NCBI GenBank assembly: GCA_024743405.1
Contig: JANSWP010000035.1
Coordinates: 1 to 62,983 of the forward strand
Length of the DNA stretch: 62,983 nucleotides
Direction of reading: 5' to 3'
From: Bacteroidota bacterium
GTDB lineage: Bacteria; Bacteroidota; Bacteroidia; Chitinophagales; Saprospiraceae
Position 1 is the stretch's first letter, and every line of letters starts with the position of its first letter. The position numbers were made by a program, and so were the translations under genes. Below the pieces are notes generated by a model that saw only the letters and a list, made by a program, of their open reading frames with translations, was not told where the DNA came from and did no database searches. Below are positions 24,989 to 34,387 of this stretch, piece after piece.

Positions 24989-25119
24989 CAGCAATTCTAA
25001 ATTTGGACTTTTGGTAGTTCAGGATCATCAGATAATTTGAAATTATCAGATGATGAAGCAAGCATCTTTGTCAGATAATTTTAAATTATCTGACAAATTA
25101 ATCTAATTGAGAATTGCTG
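24989..25119. repeat. Paired AT-rich hairpins, copy 2
   Basis: Outer arms CAGCAATTCT (24989-24998) and AGAATTGCTG (25110-25119) are exact complements. Inside are two stem-loops: TCATCAGATAATTT with AAATTATCAGATGA, and the perfect TTTGTCAGATAATTT with AAATTATCTGACAAA. Copy 1 is at 6276-6340. The element stands between an orphan promoter (25166-25232) and the class 2 promoter (24821-24887). Confidence 0.6.
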
Positions 25120-25165
25120 GTATTTTGTTTAATGCCTTGTGATGATGCTTTTTTTAATTGCATTA

Positions 25166-25232
25166 CAAAGATGTAGGCAAAGGCAGCCCACCCCCTTTCA
25201 CTAAATCGGCAAAAGCTTTCGTTATTTCGGCA
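25166..25232 (-). promoter_or_regulatory. Orphan promoter with tandem 21-bp operator, class 1
   Basis: Minus-strand half-sites TGCCGAAATAACG (25232-25220) and TGCCGATTTAGTG (25211-25199) are exactly 21 bp apart, then 25 bp, then CATCTTTG (25173-25166). It lies behind the stop of the HTCS gene (25282), and no gene follows within about 330 bp, only the paired hairpins. Confidence 0.55.
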
Positions 25233-25281
25233 TTAGTAAAAAAGAATGGAAACAAAATTGAAATAAATAACTGACAATCAA

Positions 25282-28200
25282 TCAATTGCGAAATTCGCTC
25301 GGTGAAACCCCAAATTCTTTAGAAAAGGAAGAAGAAAAATAAGCAGGATTAGTAAACCCGACATCGTAGGCAATTTCGGATACATTTAAGTTAGTGGTTT
25401 GTAATAAAAATTTCGCTTTTTGGAGGCGAATACTTCGAATAAATAGCGATAAGGTTTTGCCAGTGAGGGCTTTTATTTTTCGATTCAATTGAGAGTCACT
25501 CATGGTCATTTGGCGAGACAATTCTTTATTACCAAATTCAGCATCATCAAGATTTTCTTGAATGAAGTTGGCGGCTTTTTCCAAAAATATATCTTCTGCA
25601 GAAGGGACTTTTGGTTGGGGTTCGGGAGTTATGGAAAGGAAATCTTTTCCACTATAAAGTGCTTGCAGTTTTTTTCGCAAGTCCACCAATTTTTCCAATC
25701 GGATAAATAATTCTTCTTTTAAAAATGGCTTTGACAAATAAGCATCTGCACCTACGCCCAAACCTTCCAATTTGGATTCGACATCTGCTTTGGCAGTCAA
25801 CAAAACGATTGGAATATGGCTCGTTCGTTCGTCATTTTTTAAGGTTTGACAAACTTCAAAACCATCTTTCTCGGGCATCATGACATCACTGATGATAATA
25901 TCAGGAATGATTTCCAATGATTTTTCGATGCCGATTGCGCCATTTATTGCCCATTCGACCGAATAGCGATTTTGTAAACAAGCCTCTATATAAATGGCAA
26001 CGTCTCGATTGTCTTCGATCAGTAATAACAATGGGAGTTCTTCTATAGGGGAAGAGGGTTCTTGAGTTATGGGTTGAGTTTCCTTTTCAATTGGAAGTAC
26101 GGATGAACTTAAAGAGGCGGTTATTTCTGGAATTTCGAAAGGTGCATTTTTGTGAATAGGCAACGTGACGGTGAATTCCGTACCTTCGCCTTCTTCGGTT
26201 GGGCTTTGAACTTTTATTGCTCCGCCCATTAATTCCACCAAATTCTTAGTTAAGGTCAGACCTATTCCTGTGCCTTCTCCGTGCCGAGTTTGGGAATCAT
26301 CGACTTGATAAAATCGGTCAAAAATAAAGGCTTGCTTATTAGAAGGAATGCCTTTTCCATTATCCTTTACAATAATAAAAAGGTTGGCGTTTTCTTCTTT
26401 TAGGGTCAAATGAACCTGACCATTCTGTTTGGAAAATTTAATGGCATTTGATAGCAAATTCAAAATGATGCTTTCGAATTTATTCTCATCAAAATCCATT
26501 AGGATTTGGTCAGTCTCTTTATGGAATTGAAGATAAATACTTTTGCTTTCCGCAAAGGATTGGAGCGACTCCAAAAGATATTGAATATAAGGCACCACAT
26601 CGGCTTGTTTTAATTCCAATTTCAGATGCCCCGATTCCAATTTTGCTAAATCCAATAGTTGATTGACTAAACGAAGTAGTCCTTTGCTATTTCTTCTGAT
26701 GAGTTCTTTGGCTTTATCTGGTTCCCTTTCCATAATATCCGTCATACCTGAAATAACGGTGAGCGGCGTTCGAAATTCGTGGGTAATATTTGTATAAAGA
26801 CGAGACTTCATGGAATCCACTTCCCGCAATTTATCCGTTTGCTCTTGAATGATGGATGTACGATTTTTTACTTCCAATTCTAATCGTTTGCGCTCACCGC
26901 GTTGCCGTTGTTGCCATAAAAGAAAAAACACAAGGAAGGGCAAAGTACATAACACAAAGAACCACCATTGTAGATAGAAAAATTGCGCCACGTCAACGGG
27001 AATAATAATTGGCGGATTTGACCATTTTCCATGTCCATCCGACCCTTTTATGATGATATCATAGCTACCTGCTGGTAGTGCATTTAAGGATAATTGAGTT
27101 TGCGAACCAATGAAATGCCATTCTTTGTCAATGCCTTCAACTTGATAAGCGAAGGTGCTTTTTTCGGGTGCGCTGTAATTAGAAAGCGCAAAGTTTATTT
27201 TTAGATTTCGGTTATTGGCAGGCAATACAATGGGTTTATTTTCCTCAAATAAAGGCAGAAGATTTTTTTTAACTGAGGATTCCCCCAAAGAATCACTATA
27301 CAAATCAGTCAAATAGATACGTGGAGAATTATACTTCGCAAGCCTTGCTTTTGACAAAACTGGGTCAATAATAGTGACGCCTCCAATGGAACCAAAACAA
27401 AGTCGCCCGTCCTTCATTTTCATTGCGGACCAGCGATTACATTCATTATTTGCTAACCCATGTTCTTCATACAATTTTCCAAAAACAGTTCCGTCTGGTT
27501 TTAAAATAGTAATGCCCGAAAAGGTACCTGCCCATATATCGCCATCATTATCTTTCAATAAACTCACCACGATATTATTCGATAAGCCATTGGTTTCATC
27601 AATCACTTGGGTCTTGCCAGTAGATGGATCTAAAATAATAATGCCATTCATCACGGTTCCAAGCCATACATTACCTTTTGCATCTTGATGTATGCTAACT
27701 ACATTGGTGGTTTGTCCAGGGATTAAGTTGACCCATTCTCGAATTCCTGTTTTTGAGTCAACTTTCATCAAGCCCTTTTGAGAAGCCAACCAAATGAATC
27801 CATCTTTTCCAACAAAGAGTTGATTGAAAGTCACATGGAAAGGTTCTTTGGTAAGTAGCTTTGGGACTTCATTTTTGGTATCCCATAGATAAACATGTTT
27901 ACGTGTCGCAATTGCTAGCTGCCCATCATCCATTAAATCAAAAACTCTTGGATATAAACCCAAATTAAAAGTATCGCAAAGACCACTTTCTATATTATAT
28001 CGTAAGAAGCCTAATACGCTTGGACTTACATTAGTAGTAATAATTTTCCATTTGTCAGATGTTTTCTCCTTAATAATATCTTTTCCTTTTGCACTTTGAA
28101 ATTGGCAAAAGTCAGTGTATTCATAAAGCACCCATTCCTCCTTTTCAAAAGAAAGAAGCTCACCACCACCACCACTACCACGATCTACCCTAATATTGAA

Positions 28201-29415
28201 AGCATCTAGTTCTATCAGTTTTCTTGTATGCCCGGTTTCTGTATTTTTTTTGATAGCATTTCGTGTAGAAACCTCCACAAAACGCAAACCAGGATCAAAA
28301 AGGGTGATGCTTTTTTTGAAATCTATACCTGTTGTTTCCATGTGATCACTCATCACTGCGGAATAGTCATAAATCTGTTGGTTATTGTCTAGCAAGGTAG
28401 CATTGACTTCGTTGTTTTGGTTTTGATATCTTAGCAACAAATTACCTTTAGCATCTTTGAATACCCTAGCCAATTTTATATCCTCGTCTTTCCATCTTTT
28501 TGGTTGGAAAGGGTTGAGGATGAAAGTATCTGTTTTATGATCCCATAAATAAAGGCGATTGAATGTATTATTCCACCCTCCATTTCCTGAAGGGTATTCA
28601 TATGGACTTATTTTACTTAGTGTAATCCAGACCGCTTTAGAACTGGAATTAACAATGGAGGCAACCCTTTTTTCTTCACCAGGCAAGGCATAAGGGTGTA
28701 TTTTTCCATCCTTCCTATTGATTCGATAAATAAAATGAGAAGACCCACCGATCCAGAAGTCTTCATCTGTAACGGAAAATATTATTCGCTGATTGCCAAG
28801 ATTAATTTTCAATTCAAATTGAAGTTCGGAGGCAATGATGTTATTATCGATACTAATAATTTCATATTGATTAGAATTAGTTATCTGTAATAATTTAAAA
28901 AACGTCCCTTCCCTGTTTAAAACTTGCCCCCGTTCCAATCTATTTATCTTATTCTCTACTTCGAAAATTTGAGAAGTTCTTAGTACTGGATCATAAATAA
29001 ATTTCCCAGTAAATGGGTCAAGCTTGCCTTCTTTTGTTCTTCTATTACGATAATGTCCAAAAATTCGCCCTAATGAATCTTGTCCATCAAAATAAATTCT
29101 AAGTGGTTTGGGATTAATCTTTAGTTTGGTAGGGTAAGCTTGTTTTCCATCATATTCATATAAAACTTGATTAAATGCTGTTGCGCTAGAGTTAGGAGCA
29201 ATATGCAAACGTCCTTCTTTGTCCATGAATACATTAGTTATGCTATTGTCTGGTAAGCCGTCGGTGGTGGTGTAGGAATGTTCGGCGGTGGGGAAGAAGG
29301 CGGGGAGGTTGGGGATGTTTTGAGAGTGGGCATGATTAGGAAACCCTACAATAAAAAATAGTAGGAGATAAATTATTGGGATTCTAATATGCACAATAGT
29401 TTTTAAAAGTGGCAA
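25282..29415 (-). CDS. Hybrid two-component system protein (HTCS) with beta-propeller sensor
   Basis: 1377 aa. Order: signal peptide (1-31), two seven-bladed periplasmic propellers of reg_prop repeats (about 40-740; GKDGFIWLASQKGLMKVDSK, DAKGNVWLGTVMNGIIILDP, DNDGDIWAGTFSGITILKPD), Y_Y_Y domain (about 755-830), one membrane helix (WWFFVLCTLPFLVFFLLW), HisKA with phospho-acceptor His in NITHEFRTPLTVISGM, HATPase (DNGKGIPSNKQAFIFDRFYQ), receiver with Asp in DIIISDVMMPEKDGFEV, and AraC-type HTH (about 1295-1377; VSEIAYDVGFTNPAYFSSSF). It senses a periplasmic ligand and regulates DNA directly. Usually HTCS genes sit with sus-like glycan loci; none is here. Tandem with the related gene at 29442-32303, 26 bp apart. 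Confidence 0.92.
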   Translation of the reverse strand: MPLLKTIVHIRIPIIYLLLFFIVGFPNHAHSQNIPNLPAFFPTAEHSYTTTDGLPDNSITNVFMDKEGRLHIAPNSSATAFNQVLYEYDGKQAYPTKLKINPKPLRIYFDGQDSLGRIFGHYRNRRTKEGKLDPFTGKFIYDPVLRTSQIFEVENKINRLERGQVLNREGTFFKLLQITNSNQYEIISIDNNIIASELQFELKINLGNQRIIFSVTDEDFWIGGSSHFIYRINRKDGKIHPYALPGEEKRVASIVNSSSKAVWITLSKISPYEYPSGNGGWNNTFNRLYLWDHKTDTFILNPFQPKRWKDEDIKLARVFKDAKGNLLLRYQNQNNEVNATLLDNNQQIYDYSAVMSDHMETTGIDFKKSITLFDPGLRFVEVSTRNAIKKNTETGHTRKLIELDAFNIRVDRGSGGGGELLSFEKEEWVLYEYTDFCQFQSAKGKDIIKEKTSDKWKIITTNVSPSVLGFLRYNIESGLCDTFNLGLYPRVFDLMDDGQLAIATRKHVYLWDTKNEVPKLLTKEPFHVTFNQLFVGKDGFIWLASQKGLMKVDSKTGIREWVNLIPGQTTNVVSIHQDAKGNVWLGTVMNGIIILDPSTGKTQVIDETNGLSNNIVVSLLKDNDGDIWAGTFSGITILKPDGTVFGKLYEEHGLANNECNRWSAMKMKDGRLCFGSIGGVTIIDPVLSKARLAKYNSPRIYLTDLYSDSLGESSVKKNLLPLFEENKPIVLPANNRNLKINFALSNYSAPEKSTFAYQVEGIDKEWHFIGSQTQLSLNALPAGSYDIIIKGSDGHGKWSNPPIIIPVDVAQFFYLQWWFFVLCTLPFLVFFLLWQQRQRGERKRLELEVKNRTSIIQEQTDKLREVDSMKSRLYTNITHEFRTPLTVISGMTDIMEREPDKAKELIRRNSKGLLRLVNQLLDLAKLESGHLKLELKQADVVPYIQYLLESLQSFAESKSIYLQFHKETDQILMDFDENKFESIILNLLSNAIKFSKQNGQVHLTLKEENANLFIIVKDNGKGIPSNKQAFIFDRFYQVDDSQTRHGEGTGIGLTLTKNLVELMGGAIKVQSPTEEGEGTEFTVTLPIHKNAPFEIPEITASLSSSVLPIEKETQPITQEPSSPIEELPLLLLIEDNRDVAIYIEACLQNRYSVEWAINGAIGIEKSLEIIPDIIISDVMMPEKDGFEVCQTLKNDERTSHIPIVLLTAKADVESKLEGLGVGADAYLSKPFLKEELFIRLEKLVDLRKKLQALYSGKDFLSITPEPQPKVPSAEDIFLEKAANFIQENLDDAEFGNKELSRQMTMSDSQLNRKIKALTGKTLSLFIRSIRLQKAKFLLQTTNLNVSEIAYDVGFTNPAYFSSSFSKEFGVSPSEFRN

Positions 29416-29441
29416 TTTTTAGATTTAGTGTTGATATTCAA

Positions 29442-32303
29442 TTAATTACGCGTCTCGCTCGGTGTTTCGCCAAATTCTTCCGCATAAGTTCTCGAAAAAT
29501 AATTTGGATCTTTAAAACCGACATCATAAGCCACTTCAGATATATTTAAATCCGTAGTGAGGAGCAATTTTTTAGCATGATGTAATCGTAGAGATCGAAT
29601 AAAAATAGAAGTTGATTTGCCAGTTAAGGCAGTAATTTTTCGATGTAATTGTGCTCGACTCATAGCCATTCCTCGGCAGATTTGAGGGATACCAAAATCA
29701 CTATCATTGAGGTTGTCTTCCATAAGTTTTTTGAGTTTCAAAAGGAAGGCATCCTCCATTTCAGTATGAATAAATGGATCAGGTTTTGTGGATATATTTA
29801 GTACTTCTTCTTTATGGAAATTTGAATATCGAATTTTTAATTTTTTCCTTAAGTCTACCAATTTTTCCAATCGAATGAATAGCTCTTCCTTCTCAAAAGG
29901 CTTAGCCAAATAGGCGTCGGCACCCCTTGTGAGTCCAGCAATTTTATCTTTTACGGTTGCTTTTGCTGTCAGTAAAATAATTGGAATATGGCTCGTTCGT
30001 TCATCATTTTTCAAGGCCTCACACACTTCAAATCCATCTTTTTCAGGCATCATGACATCACTAATGATGATGTCGGGTACATTTTCAATGGCAGTTTCTA
30101 TACCCATAGCGCCATTAAAAGCGGTTAAAATTTCATAATCATTTTGTAATATAGTTTTGAGATATTGAATGATATCAGGTGAATCTTCGATGATGAGTAA
30201 GGTGGCTTTGGTGCGCTCCTTAAATGGTGATTTTGAGTTATCTATTGACTTGGTTTGTAAACCGGTGTTTCCAAGGTTAGAATTCAATTCTTGGTTATCA
30301 ACTAAAACGGTAGGCTGCGAATTGTCAATGGGAGACTGCTGATTATCAATGGGAAGCCAAAGCTCAAACTCTGTACCCTTTCCTATCTCGCTTTTTGCCT
30401 TGATTTTTCCGCTCATCAACTCGATTAATTCATTGACTAGAGAAAGACCAATACCTGACCCTTCATTTGCCCTTTTTGTGATTTCTTTTGTCTGATAAAA
30501 TCGTTCAAAAACATGTGTAAGATCTTCCTTTCCAATGCCGATTCCGGAATCCTTAACGGATATGTAAAGCTGATTAGAGTCTTTTAGATGCTTCAGTAAA
30601 ACTTTGATTTGACCACCTTCTGGCGTGAATTTTATGGCATTTGAAAGGAGATTAGTGATGATTTGTTGGATTTTTTCCTCATCATAATCCATATCCAAGT
30701 GATCCAATTCGGTGAGGAATTTTATATGTATATCTTTTGATTGAGCATAGGAATGAAATGAATGAACTAAATAATTTAAATAAGAAATGATATTTCCATT
30801 TTTTAAATTTAATGCTAAACTTCCTGACTCCAGCTTGGCAAGATCAAGAATGCGATTAACTAAATTCAATAATCGATCTCCATTTCGCTTAATTAATCCT
30901 AGTTTTTCACTTAATTCTTCTTTTACATTTTTACTCACAGCTAACTGCGAACTGCCAGCTACCAATTCATCAGACATGCCTTTTATTACCGTAAGGGGTG
31001 TTCTAAATTCATGCGTAATATTGGTGTAAAATCGGGCTTTGAAATCATTTAAATCTTTGAGTCGATGTGCTTCTTGTTCTTCTTTTATCAATATTTTCAT
31101 CCGATAGGCGAGCCCTAAGGAGAAGAATAAAATTTCACCAAACAAGCCAATTTTTACAAAAGGACCTTGAATGGATCCACCTGATAAGATACCCCAAGCA
31201 CTGAGTACCACTCCTAACATAATTAGTGCAGTTCCAACCACCAAAAACCATGCTTTACGATCTTTTGTTCGATACAAAATTATCATAAAAAACATGAGAA
31301 ATAGATATTCTGATATCATATAAATGGCAGAAACTTGGTCTGTTAATGGCTCGTATTTTATGATCTGAAAAAGGATAATGGTACCAACACACAAAGCGAC
31401 TCTTGCGATTACTAATCCTTTTAGAATCTTGTCCCATTTTGGCAATAATTTATTCAGGTGCATATACTCTCGAACGAACATAATATATCCCACATCCATG
31501 AGCATGAGCATTATGTAAGTAGATTGTTGAATGTAAAAAGGATGCTCACTGAAGAAATAGGCGTCTTCCATGATTCCATAAAATTCGAAGAGATATACAT
31601 TAACCCCAAAAAGGAACATAAAGTGATAGAAGAAAGCTAAATCGCGTGTTCCGAAATATAGTAATAGGTTGAAAATCAACATGGTAACCAGAAAACCAAG
31701 AAACAACCAGTCTAGTCTCGTTTTCTTGAAAAATGACCATGATTGATGAAAATCTTCTTGACATAACCTTAAATCAAAAACCGTGGGGTTGTGGTTTTGT
31801 CCCGTAATTTTAATGAAAATCGTTTGTGGAGTCTTACCCGATAAATTGAATGGAACTCGCTTTTGCCGATTGGCGTAATCTAATGTTTTGTTGGAAGCGG
31901 GTTCCAGGTTTCCAGCCTTTTCGATTTGGTAAGTTCCAGATGGATTTGGAACATAAACTTCAATAAAATTGGCATTACCAATAAAGAGTTTCCAATCTCG
32001 AATTATATTAATTTCAGATAGGGCATTTTGAATGGTGATTTTACCCCAATGTATTTTGTTACTTTCTAGTTTTAAACTGTCTGTTTTTGAGGTCTTATAT
32101 AGACGAAAATTGGTGGAACGTTGGATTTCTTCTAAACTTTTGGATTCGTTTTCTTCAAGTGTGAGGACTTGGAGGTGCGCATTTAAATGGTATTCATTCT
32201 TTAAATTGGAAAGCTCGAATAGTTCGTTTTCATTTTGAGCAAAAATGGATAAAGAAAAGAGAACAAAAAATATATTAAGGATTATTTTTTTTAGGGTTTT
32301 CAT
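29442..32303 (-). CDS. Hybrid two-component system protein with 7TMR-DISM sensor
   Basis: 953 aa. Signal peptide (1-22), 7TMR-DISMED2-type extracellular domain (about 45-170), 7TMR-DISM seven-helix region (about 190-390; WLFLGFLVTMLIFNLLLYFG), HisKA with His in NITHEFRTPLTVIKGM, HATPase (DSGIGIGKEDLTHVFERFYQ), receiver with Asp in DIIISDVMMPEKDGFEV, and AraC-type HTH (SEVAYDVGFKDPNYFSRTYA). The receiver and HTH are strongly similar to those of the next gene, which has a different sensor: a duplication followed by sensor replacement. The two probably form one operon, perhaps with the glycosyltransferase gene 39 bp upstream. Confidence 0.92.
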   Translation of the reverse strand: MKTLKKIILNIFFVLFSLSIFAQNENELFELSNLKNEYHLNAHLQVLTLEENESKSLEEIQRSTNFRLYKTSKTDSLKLESNKIHWGKITIQNALSEINIIRDWKLFIGNANFIEVYVPNPSGTYQIEKAGNLEPASNKTLDYANRQKRVPFNLSGKTPQTIFIKITGQNHNPTVFDLRLCQEDFHQSWSFFKKTRLDWLFLGFLVTMLIFNLLLYFGTRDLAFFYHFMFLFGVNVYLFEFYGIMEDAYFFSEHPFYIQQSTYIMLMLMDVGYIMFVREYMHLNKLLPKWDKILKGLVIARVALCVGTIILFQIIKYEPLTDQVSAIYMISEYLFLMFFMIILYRTKDRKAWFLVVGTALIMLGVVLSAWGILSGGSIQGPFVKIGLFGEILFFSLGLAYRMKILIKEEQEAHRLKDLNDFKARFYTNITHEFRTPLTVIKGMSDELVAGSSQLAVSKNVKEELSEKLGLIKRNGDRLLNLVNRILDLAKLESGSLALNLKNGNIISYLNYLVHSFHSYAQSKDIHIKFLTELDHLDMDYDEEKIQQIITNLLSNAIKFTPEGGQIKVLLKHLKDSNQLYISVKDSGIGIGKEDLTHVFERFYQTKEITKRANEGSGIGLSLVNELIELMSGKIKAKSEIGKGTEFELWLPIDNQQSPIDNSQPTVLVDNQELNSNLGNTGLQTKSIDNSKSPFKERTKATLLIIEDSPDIIQYLKTILQNDYEILTAFNGAMGIETAIENVPDIIISDVMMPEKDGFEVCEALKNDERTSHIPIILLTAKATVKDKIAGLTRGADAYLAKPFEKEELFIRLEKLVDLRKKLKIRYSNFHKEEVLNISTKPDPFIHTEMEDAFLLKLKKLMEDNLNDSDFGIPQICRGMAMSRAQLHRKITALTGKSTSIFIRSLRLHHAKKLLLTTDLNISEVAYDVGFKDPNYFSRTYAEEFGETPSETRN

Positions 32304-32342
32304 CAGTAGAACTAGTATATTTGACTGAAAGGTAAGTAAAAA

Positions 32343-34310
32343 TCAGGAATTGCCAATCCAGAAAAATCCTTTCCAAATGATATTCAAATCCTTTCCTAAA
32401 GCATAATCTTTGGCATACCAAAAATTAATTCTTCTAATGGTTTCTTTTGGTGGATCTTGAATGTCCAACACATCTATAGAGGAGAGAACGCCTTTTCGCG
32501 TTTTTGGCAGTTTTTCACTTTGAGTACCCTTTTCGTGTAATAAGGCATATCCAACCCACGATTTTTTTCCACTTAAAACGTGAAAAATATTGCTCAAAAA
32601 ACCGCCTTTGTTTTGTACGAAAAACAATAAAATTGGACTAAAAACCAACAATAAAATGGCTAAGAATAGATCAAAAGTTCGTTTGTTTCGCCTTGCCATT
32701 TGAGTCGCAATATTGAACTGCGTTTCAATCGTATAAAGCTGTCCAGTAGTATCTTTCGAGCTACTTCCGATAATGCTTTGACTGTCTTCTGAAAGCGTTT
32801 TATATTCGATCTGATTGCCAAGTTTAACCATCCAATTCATCATATTCTTTGCGGAAACGTTTTTCAAGCAAAAAAGGATTTCATCGATCTTGTAAATTTG
32901 AACCAACTCTTCCAATTGAGGTTGACCGCCCAGAAAATCGGTTAAGTTTTTGGTCTCCTTTGGTGCTACGATTCCAATATAGTTTTTTTGAATTTCAGCT
33001 TTTTGGAGCAGTCCTAAAGCTCTTTCAGCTTCCATTTTTGAACCCACAATGATTAAATTTCGGATTCGATTTCGACCGACATTAAAATTGCCATATTTGA
33101 AAAAGTGAATTGCCGTTCGAAGGGTTGTTGTAGAAATTAATGCCCAAATCGCCCCAAATGCAATTATTGCCCGAGAGGGTCTCAAGTCAAGAGGCAAAAA
33201 ACCATAAACTGCTGCCAACAGGATGGTGCCGATTACAAAACCTCTTGTCATTCTTCGAATATTAAATCGATCATCATATCCGCCAGTGAAGAAGACCGCA
33301 CTCAGCCACAAAAAGGTATAAAGCGGTATATTGAAATAATAAAAAGCTGTAGAATAATAACCGGGGTCATTATAATAATGTGTCGCCCAAAAATCTTTAA
33401 TCAAAACCAATCCGCCAACAATCAATACTGCATCCAACAGAGGCATAAATCCTTTTCGGAAAATATTGCTTATTAGCGTCAAAAATGCGCGAAAATAAAT
33501 GGCTAATTGGAGTGACCAAACAAACCCCTTTGCACTTGAACCTTTGAAGTGTTTTTTTGCAAAAATGATCATTGCATTATAAAACACTTTGACGTAGTTT
33601 AAACTCCCTTTTTTTGTGCTTTCTCCTTTATAATGAACGATTTGTGTATCTGCGAAATAGTAATTTTTATATCCGCCTAACTGAATTCGATAAGACCAAT
33701 CAATGTCTTCCCCATACATGAAAAAAGTTTCATCTAGTAAACCAATTTTATCTAAAGTTTCTCGTCTAACCATCATAAATGCACCTGCCAAAATATCAAT
33801 TTCATGGGTCTCTTCCTTATCTAAAAACCCCAAATGGTAACGATTAAAAAGCCGTGATTTTGGAAAGATTTTCGATAATCCAAACGTCTTACAAAATGCG
33901 ACCCATGGAGATGGGAATCCACGCTTGGATTCCGGTAAAAAATTACCCGATCCATCAATCATTTTTACGCCTAATCCACCGATATCGGGATGTTGATCCA
34001 TGAATTGGATGCATTTTTCAAAAGTATCTTCCGTTACAATAGTATCTGGATTTAGGAGTAAAATATATTCCGCATTAGAAGCCCTGATAGCTTGATTATT
34101 TGCCTTAGAAAAACCGGGATTATCTGAATTGGCAATGAGCTTTACTGATGGAAATTTCTTGCGGACTAGTTGGACAGAATTATCGGAAGAATTGTTATCG
34201 ACTACGTAAATTTCAGCGTCGATATTTTGTATAGCTTTTTGAGCCGACAGGAGTGCCTGTTCGAGAAAGTATTGGACATTGTAATTGACTATTATGATGG
34301 TGAGCTTCAT
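32343..34310 (-). CDS. Glycosyltransferase family 2 fused to a polyprenyl-phosphotransferase-like membrane domain
   Basis: 655 aa from the ATG at 34310 (MKLTIIIVNYNVQYFLEQAL). A GT2 domain lies at about 1-240 with VVDNNSSDNSVQLV, LLLNPDTIV, GAFMMVRRETLDKIGLLDET and FFMYGEDIDWSYRI, the rhamnosyl/cell-wall type. Then come membrane helices (about 265-400) and a Rossmann-like CoA-binding region (RNLIIVGSKMEAERALGLLQ) plus one more helix (FDLFLAILLLVFSPILLFFV), as in WbaP-type phosphoglycosyltransferases. The catalytic C-terminal part of that family is not convincing here, so it may be a degenerate scaffold. It acts in surface polysaccharide synthesis at the inner membrane. It lies between recR and the HTCS pair, all on the same strand. 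Confidence 0.8.
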   Translation of the reverse strand: MKLTIIIVNYNVQYFLEQALLSAQKAIQNIDAEIYVVDNNSSDNSVQLVRKKFPSVKLIANSDNPGFSKANNQAIRASNAEYILLLNPDTIVTEDTFEKCIQFMDQHPDIGGLGVKMIDGSGNFLPESKRGFPSPWVAFCKTFGLSKIFPKSRLFNRYHLGFLDKEETHEIDILAGAFMMVRRETLDKIGLLDETFFMYGEDIDWSYRIQLGGYKNYYFADTQIVHYKGESTKKGSLNYVKVFYNAMIIFAKKHFKGSSAKGFVWSLQLAIYFRAFLTLISNIFRKGFMPLLDAVLIVGGLVLIKDFWATHYYNDPGYYSTAFYYFNIPLYTFLWLSAVFFTGGYDDRFNIRRMTRGFVIGTILLAAVYGFLPLDLRPSRAIIAFGAIWALISTTTLRTAIHFFKYGNFNVGRNRIRNLIIVGSKMEAERALGLLQKAEIQKNYIGIVAPKETKNLTDFLGGQPQLEELVQIYKIDEILFCLKNVSAKNMMNWMVKLGNQIEYKTLSEDSQSIIGSSSKDTTGQLYTIETQFNIATQMARRNKRTFDLFLAILLLVFSPILLFFVQNKGGFLSNIFHVLSGKKSWVGYALLHEKGTQSEKLPKTRKGVLSSIDVLDIQDPPKETIRRINFWYAKDYALGKDLNIIWKGFFWIGNS

Positions 34311-34387
34311 GGATGAAATCAAAATTCATTTCTTAGTTTCCCGTTTTCAATCCTTAAACCAACTGAAAACCGCCAACTGGAAACTGT

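Noticed and set aside
25282-29415. Polysaccharide utilisation locus
   Set aside because: Although an HTCS is present, there is no SusC/SusD pair or glycoside hydrolase nearby.
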